Both the position numbers and the translations under genes were made by a program. DNA of 20,345 nucleotides from CAZSAT01 sp964604675 (lineage in GTDB: Bacteria; Myxococcota_A; UBA796; CAJQPC01): contig CAZSAT010000120.1 of the NCBI GenBank assembly GCA_964604675.1, positions 1 to 20,345 of the forward strand. The letters are read 5' to 3'. Under the pieces are notes generated by a model. The model was not told where the DNA came from, did no database searches, and saw nothing but the letters and a program-made list of their open reading frames with translations. The first letter of the stretch is position 1; each line of letters opens with the position of its first letter. This document shows, piece by piece, positions 7,858 to 15,461 of the stretch.

Positions 7858-8232
7858 ATGACCCTTCCCACCGAAGTTCGCGAGACCTTGATCGTGATGC
7901 TCGACGAGTACCTCGAAGAGGTGAACGACGAGCCCGATGGAACCGACCTCGCGAACGTGTTCGTGAAGTTCCTGATCGCATCGGCCGAAGAGGCTGGCGT
8001 GGAAGACGCCGAGGAGCTCGACGTGTCGATCGAGGAGGAGTGCGAGTTCGAGGAGCCGGTCCACCACCAGCTCGAGCTCGAGTTCTCCAACAGCGACGAG
8101 TTCGATCTGGTCGGCGAAGAGATCGTCGACTTCGCCGCCAAGCTCTGCCAGATCGTGTGGGAGGGCGACGACGAGGAGCTCGACGCGCTGGGCGAGAACC
8201 TCGAGATGGTCGAGGGGTACGAAGACGACTAG
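7858..8232 (+). CDS. Small acidic protein of unknown function
   Basis: I do not recognise this 124-residue protein. It is very acidic throughout (for example DEYLEEVNDEPDGTD and IEEECEFEEPVHHQLELEF) with few lysines or arginines. There is no signal peptide or membrane segment, so it is probably cytoplasmic. The N-terminal half looks helical (RETLIVMLDEYLEEV; LANVFVKFLIASAEEA) and the second half may contain strands. The ATG at 7858 has a GGAG about eight bases upstream. It lies directly before the TldD-like gene, whose coding frame continues upstream right up to this stop codon, so the two are likely one operon. Gene reality is supported by the ribosome site and the fit into otherwise empty space. 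Confidence 0.7.
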   Translation: MTLPTEVRETLIVMLDEYLEEVNDEPDGTDLANVFVKFLIASAEEAGVEDAEELDVSIEEECEFEEPVHHQLELEFSNSDEFDLVGEEIVDFAAKLCQIVWEGDDEELDALGENLEMVEGYEDD

Positions 8233-8284
8233 TCTCCTGCTCCTGGGTTGGGTCGCGCACGCTGCGCCGGACCCGCTGCTCGCG

Positions 8285-9895
8285 GTGCTCGCCGACGAGA
8301 TCGAGCGCGTGGACACGGCGCTCGCGGACCATCCTGAGGCGCCGTACTACCTGGGCTACCAGGCGGTCGATCACCGCGGCTACCGGCTGACCGCCCGCAA
8401 CGGCGCGATCGCCGGCGAGAACGACAGCCACTGGCGTGCGGCCGACGTGGACCTGCGCGTGGGCAGCCCCGAGCTCGACTCGACCCACGAGATCCGTGAC
8501 GGCTCCTGGATGGCCGAGGAGATGCGCGAGCAGGCGGTGCTGCCGCTCGACGGCGATCCACGGGCCACCAGGCTCGTGCTCTGGCGGGTGACCGACGACG
8601 CCTGGCGATCGGCGCGTCGCCGCCTGACCCAGGTCGAGGCCAACGAGCAGGTGAAGGTCGATCGGCAGGGGGGCCTAGCCGACTTCACGGCGGTGCCGGT
8701 GGTCGAGCACATCGAAGAGCCCCTGCCGCTCGTGGTGGCCGACGACTGGAAGCCGCGCCTGCGCGAGGTGTCCACGGTCTTCATCGATCACCCGGACCTG
8801 CACCTGTCCACGGTCACCCTGGACGTGGAGACGGAGCTGTCGCTGCACGCCACCTCGGAGGGTGCCCGCATCCAGAGTGCGCGCCGGTGGTATCGGGTCT
8901 CGCTCTCGGCGGGCACGGTGGCCGACGACGGCATGCAAGTGGAGCTCTACGAAGCCTTCGACGCAGCGGACGAGGCGGGGCTTCCGAGCCAGGAGGCGCT
9001 GCTCGCCGCAGCCGAGGAGCTCGCGCAGAGGGTGGAGGCCTTGCGGGCTGCGCCGCTGCTGGAGCCCTTCTCCGGGCCGGTCCTGCTGAGCGGCCGCGCG
9101 TCGGGGGTGTTCTTCCACGAGGTGTTCGGTCACCGGATCGAGGGCCACCGCCAGCGCTCCGAGGACGAGGGCCAGACCTTCAAGGACATGGTTGGCGAGA
9201 GCATCCTGCCGCCCTTTCTCTCGGTGATCGACGACCCCACCCGGGCCCAGGTGGGAGAGGTGGACCTGCGCGGTCACTACGCGGTGGACGACGAGGGGGT
9301 GGCGGCGGAGGTCGTGACCCTGGTCGAGGCGGGCGTGTTGCGCACCTTCCTGATGTCGCGGCGCCCGATCGAGGGCCTGGCGGTGTCGAACGGCCACGGA
9401 CGGCGGGAGCCGGGAAACACCGTGGTGCCGCGGCAGGGCAACCTGGTGGTGGAGACCACCCGCGGACTCGACGACGCGGCGCTCCGCAGCGCGCTGTTGG
9501 CCGAGATCGACGCGCAGGACAAGCCCTACGGCCTGTACGTGGGCGACATCACCGGCGGCTTCACGCTGACCGGGCGGGTGCTGCCGAACAGCTTCAACGT
9601 GCGCGCGGTCGAGGTCTGGCGCGTGTACGCCGACGGCCGGCCCGACGAGCTGGTGCGCGGCGGCGACCTGATCGGCACGCCGATCGCCACCTTCTCCCGC
9701 ATCCTCGCGTCGGGCGACACCCCGGAGGTGTTCAACGGCACCTGCGGCGCGGAGTCGGGCTGGGTGCCCGTGTCGGCGGTGTCCCCGCCGATGCTCGTGG
9801 GCGAGCTCGAGGTGCAGCGCAAGGAGATCGAGAACGACCTGCCGCCGCTCTTGCCCCAGCCGATGCCTCGTGCTGCTTCGTCGGTGACCCCTTGA
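8285..9895 (+). CDS. TldD/PmbA-family metallopeptidase, probably exported
   Basis: The 536-residue protein belongs to the TldD/PmbA (peptidase U62) family. Cytoplasmic E. coli TldD/TldE degrades unfolded peptides and matures some microcins. The zinc site is complete: HEVFGH (HExxxH, 278-283) inside FFHEVFGHRIEGHRQ, and the third ligand Cys487 in NGTCGAESG. The N-terminal part (PYYLGYQAVDHRGYRLTARN, VDLRVGSPELDSTHEIRDG) matches a TldD-like subgroup that, as I recall it, usually carries a signal peptide. GTG 8285 is the first standard in-frame start, but the frame upstream (8222-8284) reads like a signal peptide (SLLLLGWVAHAAPDP) with no ATG, GTG or TTG. Translation may start at a non-standard codon such as CTG 8237. 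It overlaps the next, related gene and probably works with it as a heteromer. Confidence 0.85.
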   Translation: MLADEIERVDTALADHPEAPYYLGYQAVDHRGYRLTARNGAIAGENDSHWRAADVDLRVGSPELDSTHEIRDGSWMAEEMREQAVLPLDGDPRATRLVLWRVTDDAWRSARRRLTQVEANEQVKVDRQGGLADFTAVPVVEHIEEPLPLVVADDWKPRLREVSTVFIDHPDLHLSTVTLDVETELSLHATSEGARIQSARRWYRVSLSAGTVADDGMQVELYEAFDAADEAGLPSQEALLAAAEELAQRVEALRAAPLLEPFSGPVLLSGRASGVFFHEVFGHRIEGHRQRSEDEGQTFKDMVGESILPPFLSVIDDPTRAQVGEVDLRGHYAVDDEGVAAEVVTLVEAGVLRTFLMSRRPIEGLAVSNGHGRREPGNTVVPRQGNLVVETTRGLDDAALRSALLAEIDAQDKPYGLYVGDITGGFTLTGRVLPNSFNVRAVEVWRVYADGRPDELVRGGDLIGTPIATFSRILASGDTPEVFNGTCGAESGWVPVSAVSPPMLVGELEVQRKEIENDLPPLLPQPMPRAASSVTP

Positions 9896-11559
9896 TCGTG
9901 GCCTGGCTGGCGGTGGCGAGTGCCGACGAGGCCACGCTGCGCACGGCGCTCGAGGCGGAGCTCGCCCGGGCGACCCGGGAGCTGGCCATCCCGGACGAGG
10001 AGCCGCCCTACCTCGTCACCTACGACGTGCTCGACGGGGCCTACGTGACCTGGCACGCCGAGCTGGGCGCGCCGCTGCGCATCGACGAGGGGCCCTTCCG
10101 CAGGCTCCGCGTGGACGTGCGCACCGGCGGCTACGCCTTCGACTCGTCGAACTTCGACGCGCTGGGACAGCCCGACGGCACCACGGTGGTCGGCCTGCCG
10201 CTCGAGGACGACGAGCTGGCGCTGCGCCGGGAGATCTGGCGGGCCACCGACCGGGCCTACAAGCAGGCGGTGGAGCAGCTCGGTCGGAAGGAGGCCGAGC
10301 TCTCGGCCATGCGCGACGAGCTGCCGCCGGACTTCCTCGCGATCGACCCGCCGACCTCCGGGCCCGTGCCGGCTCGCGTGGTGGAGCACGCTCCGATCGA
10401 GCAGCGTGTGCTGGCCTGCTCGCGGGCGCTGGCCGAGGTGCCGGGGCTGGAGAGCGGCGAGGCGGCCGGGCAGGACCTGGCGCTCTCGCGGCTGACGGTC
10501 AGCTCCGAGGGCACCCGGTTGGCCCGGGGCGAGGGCTACGCGATCGTGCGGGTCGAGGGCGTGATGCGCGCCGCCGACGGCACGCGGCTGCGCGACGGGC
10601 GCTGGTGGGTGGCCGCCACGCCGGAGGGCCTGCCGTCGGTCGAGGAGATGGTGGCCGAGACCCGCGCGTTGGGGGCCTGGCTCGAGGTCGCCGCGCAGGC
10701 CGAGGTGCTCGACGACTACATCGGTCCCGTGCTCTTCGACGGGCCGGCCGCGGTGGAGCTGTTCCGCCAGCTGGCGGCGCCCGAGCTGGTGGGCACGCCG
10801 CCCATGCGCGAGGCACGCGGCATGTTCGGCGAGCCCTCTCCGGAGCCGCGCGCCACGGCCCGGGTGGGCCGGCGCCTGCTGCCGGAAGGCTGGACGCTGG
10901 TCGACGATCCCACTCTGGACGGCACCCCGGGCAGCTACGTGTGGGATCACGAGGCGGTCCCGGCTTCGCGGGTGACGCTCGTGGAGGACGGCGTGGTGCA
11001 GCGGCTGCTGATGAGCCGGGTGCCGCGGGACGTCGACGACGCGTCCACCGGGCACGGTCGCTCCCGGGGTTCCGACCGGCGGTCGGCCCTGCCCGCGGTG
11101 GTTCGGGTCACGCCGAAGCGCGCCTGGAGCGAGCGGCGGCTGCGGCGTCGGGCGCTGCGCATGGCGCGTTCGGTCGGCCGGGACCACGTGCTGGTCATCC
11201 GGCGGCTCGAGCCGCCGTCGATGACCGAGGACTTCCAGGTCTTCTTCACCGGCGACGGGCCCCCGCCGGGCCTCACGCCGCCCTATGAGGCCTTCCGTCT
11301 CTACGCGGACGGGCGCGAGGAGGTGGTGCGCGGCGCGACCTTCGTGGGCGCCGACCGCCGCGCCCTGCGCGACATCGCGGGCGCGGGGGAGGTCGGGCCG
11401 TGGGTGGGCGTGATGGACGAGCAGCCCGGTCCCGGGCGCTTCTCGGTGGGCGCGCTGGGTGGTCTGCCCGCGGCGTGGTCGGTGCCGGCGGTGTTGATCA
11501 GCGAGCTGGAGCTCGAGGGGCGGTCGGGCGGCGACCAGCGGGAGATCCCGGCGCCGTAG
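9892..11559 (+). CDS. TldE/PmbA-like partner protein lacking the zinc site, probably exported
   Basis: The 555-residue protein is a paralogue of the upstream TldD-like protein. It shares the N-terminal pattern (PPYLVTYDVLDGAYVTWHAE at 38-57; LRVDVRTGGYAFDSSNFD at 72-89), the central GPVLFDGPAAVELFRQL segment and the C-terminal YEAFRLYADGREEVVRGATF segment. Where the first protein has HExxxH this one has FRQLAAP (291-297), so it cannot bind zinc in the same way. This mirrors E. coli TldE/PmbA, the non-catalytic partner of TldD. The start is a TTG at 9892 overlapping the previous stop (TTGA), giving a very short signal-like N-terminus MIVAWLAVASA before DEAT; a GTG at 9898 is the alternative. 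Joint function as an envelope peptidase complex is inference. Confidence 0.82.
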   Translation: MIVAWLAVASADEATLRTALEAELARATRELAIPDEEPPYLVTYDVLDGAYVTWHAELGAPLRIDEGPFRRLRVDVRTGGYAFDSSNFDALGQPDGTTVVGLPLEDDELALRREIWRATDRAYKQAVEQLGRKEAELSAMRDELPPDFLAIDPPTSGPVPARVVEHAPIEQRVLACSRALAEVPGLESGEAAGQDLALSRLTVSSEGTRLARGEGYAIVRVEGVMRAADGTRLRDGRWWVAATPEGLPSVEEMVAETRALGAWLEVAAQAEVLDDYIGPVLFDGPAAVELFRQLAAPELVGTPPMREARGMFGEPSPEPRATARVGRRLLPEGWTLVDDPTLDGTPGSYVWDHEAVPASRVTLVEDGVVQRLLMSRVPRDVDDASTGHGRSRGSDRRSALPAVVRVTPKRAWSERRLRRRALRMARSVGRDHVLVIRRLEPPSMTEDFQVFFTGDGPPPGLTPPYEAFRLYADGREEVVRGATFVGADRRALRDIAGAGEVGPWVGVMDEQPGPGRFSVGALGGLPAAWSVPAVLISELELEGRSGGDQREIPAP

Positions 11560-11568
11560 GGTCGAGCC

Positions 11569-12921
11569 TCAGTGCTTCACGGCGCCCAGGCGCTTCTTGA
11601 GCTCCCAGGTCGGGTCCCACTGCTTGTCGTGGCAGGACGTGCAGACCTCCTCGATCACGCACTCGGGGCAGCTCTCGCCCAGGCCGATGATGTTCTGGGT
11701 GGTGGGTGCGGCGGCATGGGCTTCACCGGGTCCGTGGCAGCTCTCGCAGCCCACGCCTTCGTCAACCCGGAAGCCGCTCAGCTCCGTGGGCTCGGGGCCT
11801 GCCTCGAGCGGCGTGGCGTGGCAGCGCACGCAGTCGACCCGGGTGGCGTCGTCGCCCTCGAGCAGCGACATCGCCTGGCGGTGGGGGGACTTCTTGTGGC
11901 CCTTGTGCTGCTCGGCGTGGCAGCTCTTGCAGGCACCTTCCCCCAGGTTCTTCCCTTCCGGAAAGGCCAGCAGCGGACGCTCGGCGGTGCCGCCGCTCAC
12001 GGCCTCGAAGCGCGCCTGCCACTCGGCGTCGGTCAGGGCCTTGGCCAGGTAGTGGTCGATGTGCGGCAGGCCCTTCTCGACGGTGAAGGCGATGCTGTGA
12101 TCGGCGTCGTGGCAGGTGACGCACTGCTCCTTCGCGTCGACCCGCTGCCCGTCGTGGGGGCCGCCCGCGGAGTGACACGCCTCGCAGGTGACCCCCGCGT
12201 TCGGGCTGGCGTGGTCGCCGATGGTGAAGCCCGTGGGCTCGTCGAGCCCGGCCACGTGGCAGCCGACGCAGGGCTGGTCTTCGGCGCGGTCGCGCACGTA
12301 GAGGGTGCGGTAGGCGATGGCGTGGTGGGTGAGCGCCCAGGAGTCGCTCTCGTCGAGGTGGCAGCCGCTGCAGGCGTAGCGGCCCTGGTACACGCCCGGT
12401 GCGAACGACGCGAAGGGGTCGGTGGGGTTGGCGCGGATCTTCATCAGCAAGCCGGCGCCGGCGTACCAGGGTCGGTAGGCGTCGACCGCCTGGAAGCCTG
12501 TGTCGGTCGGCTCGATCACCAGCACGTCCGGCGTGGAGCGGGCGCCCACCGCGCGGGCGTAGGCGCGGCCCTCGTCGAGCACCCAGTCGAAGGTCAGGCC
12601 GTACTCCTCGAAGAAGGCGGCGATCTGGGTGGGGTTGGCGGCGCCGCTGGCCACCCCGAGGAAGTCCATGTCGACCTCGGCGGCCAACGCGGCGATCTCC
12701 GGGGCCGCTTGCTGGCAGTGGCCGCAGGTGGGCGAGAAGTAGAAGACGAAGGTGGTGCGGGTGATCTTCTGGGCCACGTGGGCGGGCAGGTCGACGGGCA
12801 CCGGGCTGCGCGCGGCCAGCACCTGGGCGGTGTTGGCGGCCGGGCTTCCGTCGGTCCAGCCGTGGGGGGCGGCCAGGGCGACCCCGGTCACGGCGATCAA
12901 GGCGAGGAGAGCGCGGAGCAT
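11569..12921 (-). CDS. Thioredoxin-like domain fused to an octahaem cytochrome c, exported
   Basis: The 450-residue protein has a signal peptide (MLRALLALIAVTGVALA, cut before APHG). Residues about 50-150 are a thioredoxin/TlpA-like fold with the redox motif CGHC (66-69) after VFYFSPT and a cis-Pro loop (STPDVLV). The C-terminal two thirds contain eight CxxCH haem c sites: CSGCH, CVGCH, CEACH, CVTCH, CKSCH, CVRCH, CESCH and CTSCH (at about 184, 218, 246, 267, 331, 364, 392 and 427), plus CPEC, which lacks the His. The pattern recalls cytochrome c554/decahaem-type electron carriers. The protein would act in the periplasm, perhaps linking a thiol/disulphide pair to respiratory electron flow (inference). 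The ATG at 12921 has GGAGG three bases upstream; an ATG at 12948 would add nine residues. No cytochrome maturation genes are adjacent. Confidence 0.88.
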   Translation of the reverse strand: MLRALLALIAVTGVALAAPHGWTDGSPAANTAQVLAARSPVPVDLPAHVAQKITRTTFVFYFSPTCGHCQQAAPEIAALAAEVDMDFLGVASGAANPTQIAAFFEEYGLTFDWVLDEGRAYARAVGARSTPDVLVIEPTDTGFQAVDAYRPWYAGAGLLMKIRANPTDPFASFAPGVYQGRYACSGCHLDESDSWALTHHAIAYRTLYVRDRAEDQPCVGCHVAGLDEPTGFTIGDHASPNAGVTCEACHSAGGPHDGQRVDAKEQCVTCHDADHSIAFTVEKGLPHIDHYLAKALTDAEWQARFEAVSGGTAERPLLAFPEGKNLGEGACKSCHAEQHKGHKKSPHRQAMSLLEGDDATRVDCVRCHATPLEAGPEPTELSGFRVDEGVGCESCHGPGEAHAAAPTTQNIIGLGESCPECVIEEVCTSCHDKQWDPTWELKKRLGAVKH

Positions 12922-12946
12922 GGTCCTCCGATATCCCAGGGCTCGC

Positions 12947-13411
12947 ATGTCGGAACCGTGGAACGAGCGCGAGGTCCGGGCACGAACCGCTCTGGACGTG
13001 CTGGACTTCCTCGTGGGGACGTTCCGGGTCTCCGGTGAGGCTCACGGCGAGCCCTTCACGGGCACGGCCACCGGGCGTCGCATCCTCGGCGGCACCTGGC
13101 TGGAGGCGCGGGAGCGCACCGGCGATCACGAGGAGCTCTGCCTGTACCGCCTGGAGCCGGGCATCGAGCAGGTGGTGGTCGAGCAGCTCACGTCGCCGGG
13201 TTGGCGGGTGCGGTACGGCGTGCTCCCTCTGCAGGGCGGCGGCGTGCACTGGGTCCCCGCCCAGCTCGGTCCACGGGTGCGGCTCGTGCCCTGCGCTGGC
13301 GGCTACACCGCCGAGGTGACCTTCCCGGGGGACACCGCACCGGCGGTGGTGGCCCGCTACGCGTTGCTGCCGGAGAACGAGGGCGGCTCCCGCTCCGACG
13401 GCGGCTCGTAG
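12947..13411 (+). CDS. DUF1579/lipocalin-like small protein (hypothetical)
   Basis: A 154-residue protein with no signal peptide. The start, ALDVLDFLVGTFRVSGEAHGEPFTGTATGRRILGGTWLEA, follows the layout of DUF1579 and related lipocalin-like beta-barrels: a short helix, 'LVGtW/F', a strand, then 'G...ilGGrwl'. Alternating strands follow (CLYRLEPGIEQVVVEQL; VRLVPCAGGYTAEVTF). Ligand and function are unknown. The ATG at 12947 has AGGG about seven bases upstream. It is divergent from the cytochrome gene; if that gene starts at its longer ATG, the two start codons overlap at CATG (12946-12949). Its 3' end overlaps the convergent membrane-protein gene by 55 bases, so the last residues of one of the two may be misassigned. 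Confidence 0.65.
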   Translation: MSEPWNEREVRARTALDVLDFLVGTFRVSGEAHGEPFTGTATGRRILGGTWLEARERTGDHEELCLYRLEPGIEQVVVEQLTSPGWRVRYGVLPLQGGGVHWVPAQLGPRVRLVPCAGGYTAEVTFPGDTAPAVVARYALLPENEGGSRSDGGS

Positions 13412-14070
13412 AGACGCCACACGTCCTCGACCTGGCGCACGGAGCCGGCAGCGACCTGTTCGGTGCGCCCGTCGAAGGTGATCCGCAGCACCAGCTGGCC
13501 CGCGCTCTGGCTCGCGCTCTCGAGGGTGGCACCGGCGGGCACGCGGATCGCGAGCTCGACCAGCGCGTCCTCCAGGGCCTGGACGTTCCGGCGGGCCAGG
13601 TAGCGTTCGGCTTCGCCTTGACCGAGGAGCCGGGCCGCCTCCCCACCGGTGAGGTGCAGCGCTCGGTAGGTCTCGAGGTCCGCGGCCAGCACAGCCTGGA
13701 AGAGCAGACCGCCGAGGGCTTCGGCGGTGATCGGCGCGTGGCGCTTGGGGACGCGGGACCTGTGCTCGTTCTGCTTCCGCGTGAGCAGCCAGAGGAGCAG
13801 CAAGGCCACCACCGCCAGGGCCTTGGCGGTCTGGTCCTTGATCTTCTTGACGCGGCGCGCGTCGGCGGCCTTGCGGGCGTTCTCGCGCTTCTCGGCGGCC
13901 AGTGCGGCGAAGCGCTGGTCGCCGAGCCGGCCGAAGTCCGCGATGAGCTCTTCTTCTTCGACGAGGACCTCGACACCGCCGGTGTCGCTTGCCGTCGCGG
14001 TGTCGGCAGCCACCTCGTCTTGGGCGAAGGCCACCCCCCCGAGGGCCGTCCAGAGCAACCACGTCGTCAC
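13357..14070 (-). CDS. Exported membrane protein of unknown function, coupled to the RsmB-like gene
   Basis: A 237-residue protein I cannot assign to a family. Residues 1-17 form a signal peptide (MTTWLLWTALGGVAFAQ). A Thr/Ala/Asp linker (DTATASDTGG) and a charged helical stretch (50-80) follow, then one clear transmembrane segment (about 82-97, TAKALAVVALLLLWLL) with basic residues after it. The C-terminal 130 residues form a soluble domain ending in strands (QLVLRITFDGRTEQV, VRQVEDVWRLYEP), reminiscent of NTF2/DUF4878-like folds; that is a weak resemblance. The GTG at 14070 overlaps the stop of the RsmB-like gene (GTGA), implying translational coupling and fixing the start. Longer in-frame starts would bury the signal peptide in another gene's coding sequence. 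Its 3' end overlaps the convergent DUF1579-like gene. Confidence 0.72.
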   Translation of the reverse strand: MTTWLLWTALGGVAFAQDEVAADTATASDTGGVEVLVEEEELIADFGRLGDQRFAALAAEKRENARKAADARRVKKIKDQTAKALAVVALLLLWLLTRKQNEHRSRVPKRHAPITAEALGGLLFQAVLAADLETYRALHLTGGEAARLLGQGEAERYLARRNVQALEDALVELAIRVPAGATLESASQSAGQLVLRITFDGRTEQVAAGSVRQVEDVWRLYEPPSEREPPSFSGSNA

Positions 14071-15383
14071 GCGGGTGAGGCTACCAGAACGCAGGCGAAG
14101 AAGCCGTCGCTGCCGTGGCGTGCAGGGTCCATGTCGAGGGCGCCCCCCCGCTGCAGCTCCTGCGCGTTCGGGCCCAGGAGGGGCGTGGGGTCGCTTCGCT
14201 GGAACCGCGGGTGGCGATCGAGCAGCGCCGCCACCTGCGCTTCGTTCTCTTCGGCGAGGAGCGAACACGTGGCGTAGACGAGCTCACCGGACGGGGCGAC
14301 GAGCTCCGCCGCGGTGTCCAGCAGCTCGGCCTGGAGCGCCGTGGCGGCGTGGAGCTCGTCGGGGTGGAGGGACCAGCGGCGCGCTGGCGTGCGCCGCAGG
14401 GTGCCCGTGCCCGTGCAGGGTGCGTCGACCAGCACGCGGCTGGCCGAGCGGGGCGGCAGGTCGGGGGCCTCGCCGCGCGGGAGCTTGCGCACCTTCAGCC
14501 GCCGACCGGCTCGGCGCGCGCGCTTCTCGGCGGTCTGCAGGGCGCCTCCGCGCACGTCGAAGCCCAGCAACTCGGCCCCGGGATGCAGGGGCAGGGCGAG
14601 GGCCTTGCCGCCGGCCCCGCAGCAGAGGTCGACGACCAGGCCCGGCGCGGGGCTGACCAGCAGGGCCGCCAGCTGGCTGGCTTCGTCCTGCACCTCGAAC
14701 CAGCCGTTCTTGAAGCACCGGAGCTGCGGCAGGTTGGCGGTGCCGACGAGGTGCAACCCGTGGGGTGCATGGGCCGTGGAAAGGGTGGCCACACCCTCGC
14801 GCTCCAGGGCCGCCGCCAGGGCAGGCCGGGTGCAGCGATCGGTGTTGGCCCTCAGGGTGGTGGGGGCGCGGCCGAGCAGTGCGATGGTGAGGTCGACGGC
14901 TTCGTCGAGGCCGCGCTGGGCGACCAAGCGGTCGACGAGCCAAGGCGGCAGCCCGCCGACGAGCGCGAGCACCTGTTCCGGTGCCATCGAGGCGGTGAAA
15001 GCGACGAGGGCTTCCGCCTCGACCAGCGGCGCGAGCTCGGCTTCGGCCTCGAGGCCGCCGGCGAGCACGAGGCCGCCGGTCCAGAGGCTGTCGGGGCTGG
15101 GGTCGGTCAGCGCGGCGATGAGCGGTCGGTGACGGATGGCCGCGAACAGCGCGTCCTGCGCCAGGCGCCTCTGGCGGCTCCGCAGCCGGCGGAGGTCGCG
15201 CAGGCGGGGTCGGAGCCAGGGCTCGGGCTGCTCGGCGGTGGCCAGCCCGGCCAGCAGGTCGGTGGCGAGCTCCCTGGGTCGTCCGACGGCGAGGCGTGCC
15301 GCCTCGTCGGGCGCAGGGGTGCTCGGGATGGCCGCTTGGAGGCGGCGGGCGAGCTCGGCGGATGCTGGTGCCGCGACAGCCAT
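14067..15383 (-). CDS. RsmB/NOP-family RNA (cytosine-5)-methyltransferase
   Basis: A 438-residue SAM-dependent methyltransferase of the RsmB/NOL1/NOP2 family, which adds methyl to C5 of cytosine in ribosomal RNA (position 967 of 16S rRNA for E. coli RsmB). Visible motifs are FKNGWFEVQDEASQLAALL (224-242), the SAM-binding VVDLCCGAGGK (250-260), DAPCTGTGTLRRTP with the motif IV Cys323, and YATCSLLAEENEAQV with the catalytic Cys373. It ends with a DGFFACVL strand typical of the family. The N-terminal 200 residues are arginine- and alanine-rich and helical, in the place of the RsmB N-terminal domain but not clearly NusB-like. The ATG at 15383 is the first reasonable start; the ribosome site is weak. 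The paralogue (RsmB versus RsmF or another) cannot be decided here. It is divergent from the zinc-ribbon gene. Confidence 0.88.
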   Translation of the reverse strand: MAVAAPASAELARRLQAAIPSTPAPDEAARLAVGRPRELATDLLAGLATAEQPEPWLRPRLRDLRRLRSRQRRLAQDALFAAIRHRPLIAALTDPSPDSLWTGGLVLAGGLEAEAELAPLVEAEALVAFTASMAPEQVLALVGGLPPWLVDRLVAQRGLDEAVDLTIALLGRAPTTLRANTDRCTRPALAAALEREGVATLSTAHAPHGLHLVGTANLPQLRCFKNGWFEVQDEASQLAALLVSPAPGLVVDLCCGAGGKALALPLHPGAELLGFDVRGGALQTAEKRARRAGRRLKVRKLPRGEAPDLPPRSASRVLVDAPCTGTGTLRRTPARRWSLHPDELHAATALQAELLDTAAELVAPSGELVYATCSLLAEENEAQVAALLDRHPRFQRSDPTPLLGPNAQELQRGGALDMDPARHGSDGFFACVLVASPA

Positions 15384-15461
15384 CGACCTGGGTCCGTTCG
15401 GGGGATAGGTTGGTATCCGGCACACGCGCCACATGCAGGACGCTGGGAGGTCGCCGCCACG

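Noticed and set aside
8887..9891. Upstream extension of the TldE-like frame to 8887
   Set aside because: This part overlaps the TldD-like gene in another frame and reads as Arg/Gly-rich noise. The conserved TldE-like sequence begins only after 9892.
11550..11586. GGCGCCG ... CGGCGCC inverted repeat around two convergent stops as a terminator
   Set aside because: The 7-base arms flank a 23-base loop, GGCGCC is self-palindromic and common at this GC content, and there is no T tract. Not convincing.
11762..14062. Long minus-strand frame (766 codons) over the cytochrome and membrane-protein genes
   Set aside because: Low-complexity Arg/Gly/Pro translation in an alternative frame of the cytochrome gene, whose own frame has eight CxxCH sites.
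14115..15461. Upstream extension of the zinc-ribbon frame to 14115
   Set aside because: It is antisense to the RsmB-like gene and has no family features. The Cys motifs begin right after the ATG at 15462.
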